A DNA stretch of 9,180 nucleotides from DAIDJM01 sp964250215 (GTDB lineage Bacteria > Pseudomonadota > Alphaproteobacteria > Acetobacterales > Acetobacteraceae). The notes below the pieces were generated by a model, which worked only from the letters and a program-made list of their open reading frames with translations, was not told the DNA's origin and ran no database searches. Location of the stretch: contig CAXUEX010000114.1 of assembly GCA_964250215.1 (NCBI GenBank), positions 1-9,180 of the forward strand. Direction: 5' to 3'. This document shows positions 5,290 through 9,180 of this stretch, piece by piece. Both the position numbers and the translations under genes were made by a program. Positions within the stretch are counted from its first letter, which is position 1; the number at the start of each line of letters is the position of its first letter.

Positions 5290-6018
5290 ATGAACTCGAA
5301 GCGCAGCTCCTGGCCCGCAGCGCCGCGGCTCGCCCCTTCCATCCTCTCGGCCGATTTCGCCCGGCTGGGCGAGGAAGTGCAGCGCGTCATCGGCTCCGGC
5401 GCCGACATGATCCACTTCGACGTCATGGACAATCATTACGTACCCAACCTGACCATCGGCCCCAACATCTGCCGCGCCATCCGCCCCTGCACGCCGGCGC
5501 CGATCGATGTGCATCTGATGGTGAAGCCAGTGGATGCCATCATCCCGATGTTCGCCGAAGCCGGCGCCGACATCATCAGCATCCACCCCGAAGCCACCGA
5601 GCACGTGGACCGCAGCCTCGCCCTGATCCGCGACTGCGGCTGCCGCGCCGGGCTGGTGTTCAATCCGGCCACCTCGCTGGCCTGGCTGGATCATATCATG
5701 GAGCGGCTCGATCTGATCCTGCTGATGTCGGTGAACCCCGGCTTCGGCGGCCAGGCCTTCATCCCGCAGGTGCTGCCAAAGGCGCGCGAGGCGCGGGCCC
5801 GGATCGATGCCTGGGAAGCCCAGGGCGGCCAGCCGATCTGGCTGGAGATCGACGGCGGCGTGAAGGTGGAGAACGTGGCCGAGGTGGCCGAAGCCGGCAT
5901 CGACACCTTCGTCTCCGGCTCGGGCATTTTCAGCAAGCCGGATGCCGACGGGTTCTATCGCGGCGTGATCGGCCGGATGCGCGCGGCGCTGGACGAGGCG
6001 CGCCGGCAGGCCGCTTAA
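5290..6018 (+). CDS. rpe: Ribulose-phosphate 3-epimerase
   Basis: This cytoplasmic enzyme (EC 5.1.3.1) interconverts ribulose 5-phosphate and xylulose 5-phosphate in the pentose phosphate and Calvin cycles. The 242-residue TIM-barrel protein has all the expected signatures: APSILSADF (15-23), IHFDVMDNHYVPN (41-53, with metal-binding His42 and catalytic Asp44), DVHLMV (73-78, His75), MSVNPGFGGQ (146-155), IDGGV (187-191, catalytic Asp188) and SGSGIF (209-214) at the phosphate site. ATG 5290 is chosen from AGGAG (5278-5282) 7 bases upstream. The N-terminus is about 12 residues longer than the minimal domain. It is first in a same-strand row with the bisphosphatase homologue, phosphoribulokinase and aldolase, so a Calvin-cycle (cbbE) role is likely. 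The 109-base gap to the next gene leaves room for a separate promoter. Confidence 0.96.
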   Translation: MNSKRSSWPAAPRLAPSILSADFARLGEEVQRVIGSGADMIHFDVMDNHYVPNLTIGPNICRAIRPCTPAPIDVHLMVKPVDAIIPMFAEAGADIISIHPEATEHVDRSLALIRDCGCRAGLVFNPATSLAWLDHIMERLDLILLMSVNPGFGGQAFIPQVLPKAREARARIDAWEAQGGQPIWLEIDGGVKVENVAEVAEAGIDTFVSGSGIFSKPDADGFYRGVIGRMRAALDEARRQAA

Positions 6019-6047
6019 CGCCGCAGCGGGTCAGAAGATTGGCGCTA

Positions 6048-6063
6048 GCCGGGGCTGCCCGGC
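6048..6063 (+). other. Small GC hairpin between rpe and the bisphosphatase gene
   Basis: GCCGGG (6048-6053) and CCCGGC (6058-6063) form a 6-bp stem with loop GCTG. It lies 29 bases after the rpe stop and no T-run follows, so it is at best a weak terminator or mRNA stabiliser. An ATG at 6065 directly abuts it and has no ribosome binding site. Confidence 0.3.
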
Positions 6064-6127
6064 AATGATACGTCGCGAAGCCGCCCCCGCGCGCAATGTG
6101 TGTGGGAAAGCGCGGCGGGAGAAAATG

Positions 6128-7210
6128 ATGCCGTTCCGGCGCACCACGTTCAGCAAGTTCGTCATCGAGGATTTGCGCCGTGCCGACAGCCTGCACGATC
6201 CCGAACTCGCGGCCCTGCTGAACGACATCCAGCGCGCCGCTAAACTGATCCGCGCAGCCGTCTCTCGCGTGGCGCTCGATGTGCCGGGCGCGCTCGTCAC
6301 CACCGATCGCGTGGTGGAAGGCGAGCCGGCAGCGCCGCCGCGCACGGTGGCGGAGCAGATCCTGCTCGGCGCGTGCGAGTGGGGCGGCCAGGTGTGCGGC
6401 ATCTTGCCCGGGGGCGCCGCCGAGCCCTACGAAATACCGGCCGAATACCAGCGCGGCCGCTACCTGCTGCTGTTCGAGCCGCTGGACGGCGCCGACAACC
6501 TCGATCTCGGCCTTTCGGTGGGCTCGATCTTTTCGATCCTGCGCGCCCCGGAGGGCGGCCGCGATGCCGCGCCGGAGCGCTTCCTGCAAGCTGGTCGCAC
6601 GCAGGTGGCGGCCGGGTATATCCTGTATGGCTCCACGGCCATGATCGTGATCACGCTCGGCGCCGGCGTGCACGGCTTCACGCTGGATCGCGAGGCCGGC
6701 GCCTTCACGCTCACCCACCCCAATCTGCGCATGCCGGAGAACACGCCCACCTTCGCCACCGACATCGGTCGCGAGCCGCACTGGGAGGTGCCGGTGCGCC
6801 GCTTCGTCACCGAATGCCGCCAGGGCGCCGACGGGCCGCGCGGCCAGGCTTTCCAGGCGCGCTGGATCGATAGTTTCGTGGCCGAAATCCACCGCGTGCT
6901 GTTCCGCGGCGGCGTGTTCCTGCTGCCGCGCGACACCTCGCCGGAGCGCAAAACCGGCGCGCTCTCGCTGCTCACCCAGGCCAACCCGGTGGCCATGCTG
7001 GTGGAACAGGCCGGCGGCGGCGCCAGCACGGGGCGCGAGCCGGTGCTGGATGTGGTGCCTGCATCGCTGCACCAGCGGTCGCCGTTGATCCTGGGCAGCC
7101 GCGCCGAGATTTCCCGCATCGAGGCCTACCACCACGCGCATGACCGCGGCGAGCCGCTGGTGTTCGATGCGCCCCTGTTCCGTAATCGCACCATCTTCCG
7201 GACCGCCTGA
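6128..7210 (+). CDS. cbbF: Class 1 fructose-1,6-bisphosphatase homologue with altered active site
   Basis: The 360-residue protein aligns end to end with class 1 fructose-bisphosphatases (EC 3.1.3.11), which hydrolyse fructose 1,6-bisphosphate to fructose 6-phosphate. Conserved stretches include TTFSKFVIED (6-15), RGRYLLLFEPLDGADN (109-124), VAAGYILYGSTAM (160-172), AEIHRVLFRGGVF (252-264) and VAMLVEQAGGGASTG (288-302), then PASLHQRSPLILGS (311-324). Key residues differ from the classic enzyme by eye alignment. The FDPLDGSSN signature reads FEPLDGADN, the SEE metal site reads PGG (94-96), KLRLLYE reads ALSLLTQ (278-284), and the N-x2-GD-x2-KKLD catalytic loop is missing. It may be inactive or changed in activity. 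Of the ATGs at 6125 and 6128, the second is better spaced from GGAG (6118-6121). ATG 6065 has no such site. The gene ends 6 bases before phosphoribulokinase, suggesting coupled translation. Confidence 0.85.
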   Translation: MPFRRTTFSKFVIEDLRRADSLHDPELAALLNDIQRAAKLIRAAVSRVALDVPGALVTTDRVVEGEPAAPPRTVAEQILLGACEWGGQVCGILPGGAAEPYEIPAEYQRGRYLLLFEPLDGADNLDLGLSVGSIFSILRAPEGGRDAAPERFLQAGRTQVAAGYILYGSTAMIVITLGAGVHGFTLDREAGAFTLTHPNLRMPENTPTFATDIGREPHWEVPVRRFVTECRQGADGPRGQAFQARWIDSFVAEIHRVLFRGGVFLLPRDTSPERKTGALSLLTQANPVAMLVEQAGGGASTGREPVLDVVPASLHQRSPLILGSRAEISRIEAYHHAHDRGEPLVFDAPLFRNRTIFRTA

Positions 7211-7216
7211 AAAAGC

Positions 7217-8092
7217 ATGACAGCCAAGCACCCGATCGTCGCCATCACCGGCTCCTCCGGCGCCGGCACCACCACCGTAATGTGGACTTTCCAGCAGATC
7301 TTTCGCCGCGAAGGCGTGAAGGCCGCCTATGTCGAGGGCGATGCGTTCCACCGCTACGATCGCACCGAGATGCGCAAGCTGCTGGCCGACCACGGCGCGC
7401 AAGGCAACAACCACTTCAGCCATTTCGGGCCCGAGAGCAATCTGTTCGAGGAGCTGGAGGCGCTGTTCCGCAGCTATGCCACGAACGGCACCGGCCGCAC
7501 CCGCAAATACCTGCACAACGCCGACGAAGCCGAGCCCTACAAGCAGGAACCCGGCACCTTCACGCCTTGGGAGGATGTGGAGCCCGGCACCGATCTGCTG
7601 TTCTACGAAGGCCTGCACGGCGGCGTGAAAACCGAGAAGGTGGATGTCGCCGGCCAGGTGGATCTGCTGATCGGCGTAGTGCCGATCGTGAACCTGGAAT
7701 GGATCCAGAAATTGCATCGTGACAAGCGCGGCCGCGGCCACACCCACGAAGCCGTCGTGGATACCATCCTGCGCCGCATGCCGGACTACGTGAACTACAT
7801 CTGCCCGCAATTCTCCGAAACGCACGTGAACTTCCAGCGCGTGCCCACCGTGGACACGTCCAACCCGTTCACGGCGCGCGATATCCCCAGCGCCGACGAA
7901 AGCATGTTGGTGATCCGCTTCCGCGATCCGAAGGGCATCGATTTCCCCTATCTCACCTCGATGCTGCACGGCAGTTTCATGTCGCGCGCCAACACCATCG
8001 TTTGCCCGGGCGGCAAGATGACGCTGGCGATGCAGCTTATTTTCACGCCGATGATCTGGCAGATCATGGACCGGAAAAAAAATGCGTTCTGA
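7217..8092 (+). CDS. cbbP: Phosphoribulokinase (proteobacterial class I)
   Basis: This enzyme (EC 2.7.1.19) makes ribulose 1,5-bisphosphate from ribulose 5-phosphate and ATP, the step that commits carbon to RuBisCO. The 291-residue size and sequence fit the octameric proteobacterial type. The active site looks intact: P-loop GSSGAGTTT (12-20), EGDAFHRYDR (40-49) with catalytic Asp42 and substrate-binding His45 and Arg49, the Walker-B-like LLFYEGLHGG (127-136, Glu131), and Lys165, Arg168 and Arg173, matching the positions known in the Rhodobacter enzyme. The start at 7217 is 6 bases after the previous stop, with only a weak A-rich ribosome binding site, so coupling is likely. The aldolase gene follows after 30 bases. 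RuBisCO is not in the window, so autotrophy is suggested rather than shown. An A8 run (8075-8082) lies near the end. Confidence 0.97.
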   Translation: MTAKHPIVAITGSSGAGTTTVMWTFQQIFRREGVKAAYVEGDAFHRYDRTEMRKLLADHGAQGNNHFSHFGPESNLFEELEALFRSYATNGTGRTRKYLHNADEAEPYKQEPGTFTPWEDVEPGTDLLFYEGLHGGVKTEKVDVAGQVDLLIGVVPIVNLEWIQKLHRDKRGRGHTHEAVVDTILRRMPDYVNYICPQFSETHVNFQRVPTVDTSNPFTARDIPSADESMLVIRFRDPKGIDFPYLTSMLHGSFMSRANTIVCPGGKMTLAMQLIFTPMIWQIMDRKKNAF

Positions 8093-8122
8093 TGGTCTGG
8101 CCTTGTTGAACAGGAGAAAAAG

Positions 8123-9169
8123 ATGGCCCTGGTAGCGATGCGGCAGCTTCTGGATCACGCCGCCGAGCACGGCTACGGCCTGCCCGCGTTCAATGTGAAC
8201 AATATGGAACAGATCCAGGCGATCATGCAGGGCGCCGATGCCGTGCGCAGCCCGGTGATCCTGCAAGGCAGCGCCGGCGCGCGGAAATACGCCGGCGAGG
8301 CATTCCTGCGCCACCTGATCCAGGCCGCCGTGGAAACCTGGCCGCACATCCCCATCGCCATGCACCAGGATCACGGCGCCAGCCCCGCCGTGTGCCTGCG
8401 CGCCATCCGCAGCGGTTTCACGAGCGTGATGATGGACGGCTCGTTGCGCGAGGACATGAAAACTCCCGCCGACTACGACTACAACGTGGAAGTCACCCGC
8501 AAGGTGGTCGAGATGGCGCACGACGTGGGCGTGACCGTGGAAGGCGAGCTCGGCTGCCTCGGTTCGCTGGAATCCGGCGAGGCCGGCGAGGAAGACGGAT
8601 CGGGCGCCGAAGGCAAGCTCAGCCACGACCAGCTTCTCACCGATCCCGTGCAGGCCGAGGATTTCGTGAAAAAAACCGGCGTCGATGCGCTCGCCATCGC
8701 CATCGGCACCAGCCACGGCGCGTATAAATTCACCCGCAAGCCCACCGGCGACATCCTCGCCATCCAACGCATCAAGGAAATCCACGCCCGCATCCCGAAC
8801 ACGCATCTGGTGATGCACGGCAGCTCCTCCGTGCCGCAGGAATGGCTCGCCATCGTGCGCGAATACGGCGGCGACATCCGGGAGACCTATGGCGTGCCGG
8901 TGGAGGAAATCCAGGAAGGCATCAAGCACGGCGTGCGCAAGGTGAACATAGATACCGATATCCGCCTGGCGATGACGGGTGCGATGCGCCGGCTGATGGG
9001 CCAGAAGCGCGAGGAGTTCGACCCCCGCAAATTCCTGGCCGCGGCAGTGGTTGCGGCCAAGGAACTATGCCAGGCGCGGTTCGAGGCCTTCGGTGCCGCT
9101 GGACACGCCGACCGGATCAAGCCGATGCCGCTGGAGAGCATGGCGGTAAAATACGCGAAGGCGGCTTAA
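8123..9169 (+). CDS. cbbA: Class II fructose-bisphosphate aldolase, Calvin-cycle subtype
   Basis: This zinc enzyme (EC 4.1.2.13) joins dihydroxyacetone phosphate with glyceraldehyde 3-phosphate, or with erythrose 4-phosphate in the Calvin cycle. The complete 348-residue protein resembles the CbbA-type class II family. Recognisable sites are GLPAFNVNN (19-27), the HQDHG motif (81-85, catalytic Asp83 and zinc ligand His84), VEGELGCLG (139-147), GTSHGAYKF (195-203, His198), HLVMHGSSSVP (228-238, His232) and VNIDTD (274-279), which binds the substrate phosphate. The Gly/Glu/Ser-rich loop at 150-164 is the usual active-site loop. ATG 8123 has AGGAG (8112-8116) 6 bases upstream, the strongest ribosome binding site in the row. 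It is the last gene in view and could be transcribed with phosphoribulokinase. No terminator is visible in the 11 bases left. Confidence 0.97.
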   Translation: MALVAMRQLLDHAAEHGYGLPAFNVNNMEQIQAIMQGADAVRSPVILQGSAGARKYAGEAFLRHLIQAAVETWPHIPIAMHQDHGASPAVCLRAIRSGFTSVMMDGSLREDMKTPADYDYNVEVTRKVVEMAHDVGVTVEGELGCLGSLESGEAGEEDGSGAEGKLSHDQLLTDPVQAEDFVKKTGVDALAIAIGTSHGAYKFTRKPTGDILAIQRIKEIHARIPNTHLVMHGSSSVPQEWLAIVREYGGDIRETYGVPVEEIQEGIKHGVRKVNIDTDIRLAMTGAMRRLMGQKREEFDPRKFLAAAVVAAKELCQARFEAFGAAGHADRIKPMPLESMAVKYAKAA

Positions 9170-9180
9170 CGCCTTTTCGA

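Noticed and set aside
6065..6127. Bisphosphatase start at ATG 6065
   Set aside because: No ribosome binding site, directly abutting a hairpin; GGAG (6118-6121) points to ATG 6128 (or 6125).
8075..8082. A8 run near the phosphoribulokinase 3' end as a programmed frameshift site
   Set aside because: The in-frame protein has a complete, normal ending two codons later, and the -1 product would gain only a short meaningless tail. No stimulatory structure was seen.
5930..8929. A 999-codon open frame on the minus strand covering the bisphosphatase, kinase and aldolase genes
   Set aside because: It is antisense to three genes with clear conserved motifs, is rich in Ala, His, Gly and Arg as expected from the mirror of GC-rich codons, and has no recognisable domain or ribosome binding site.

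Overview
The window looks like chromosomal DNA of a GC-rich alphaproteobacterium, most likely of the Acetobacteraceae/Rhodospirillales type. The strongest evidence is a circularly permuted (two-piece) tmRNA gene with an ANDN-type tag, an alphaproteobacterial-type SspB, a ThyX thymidylate synthase and a proteobacterial cbb-type Calvin-cycle gene row. No rRNA, tRNA, CRISPR array, transposase or phage gene was seen.

Layout. 1-418 (minus) is the start of a DoxX-like membrane protein cut by the window edge. 554-1639 (plus) is a secreted seven-repeat GloVer protein, whose end overlaps by 17 bases the convergent gluconokinase gene (1623-2150, minus). Behind gluconokinase on the same strand are sspB (2176-2661) and the permuted tmRNA gene ssrA (about 2738-2999), so the ClpXP adaptor lies directly downstream of the RNA that encodes the tag it recognises. 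Divergent from ssrA is thyX (3101-4036). Two consecutive palindromic elements sharing the word CTAGAGC follow thyX, and the first contains the thyX stop codon. Two minus-strand genes of unknown function come next: a small two-helix membrane protein (4161-4430) and an exported Ala/Pro-rich protein with two helical segments (4530-5141).

The right half is a plus-strand sugar-phosphate row: rpe (5290-6018), a class 1 fructose-bisphosphatase homologue (6128-7210), phosphoribulokinase (7217-8092) and a cbb-type class II aldolase (8123-9169). These are Calvin-cycle regeneration steps; RuBisCO and the regulator CbbR are not in the window. A 13-bp perfect hairpin lies between the divergent 4530-5141 gene and rpe.

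The two points most worth following are (a) the tmRNA gene, which protein-gene calling would leave as an empty gap, and (b) the fructose-bisphosphatase homologue. By eye alignment the latter has lost most residues that bind metal and catalyse the reaction in class 1 enzymes, while the neighbouring kinase, epimerase and aldolase keep theirs.
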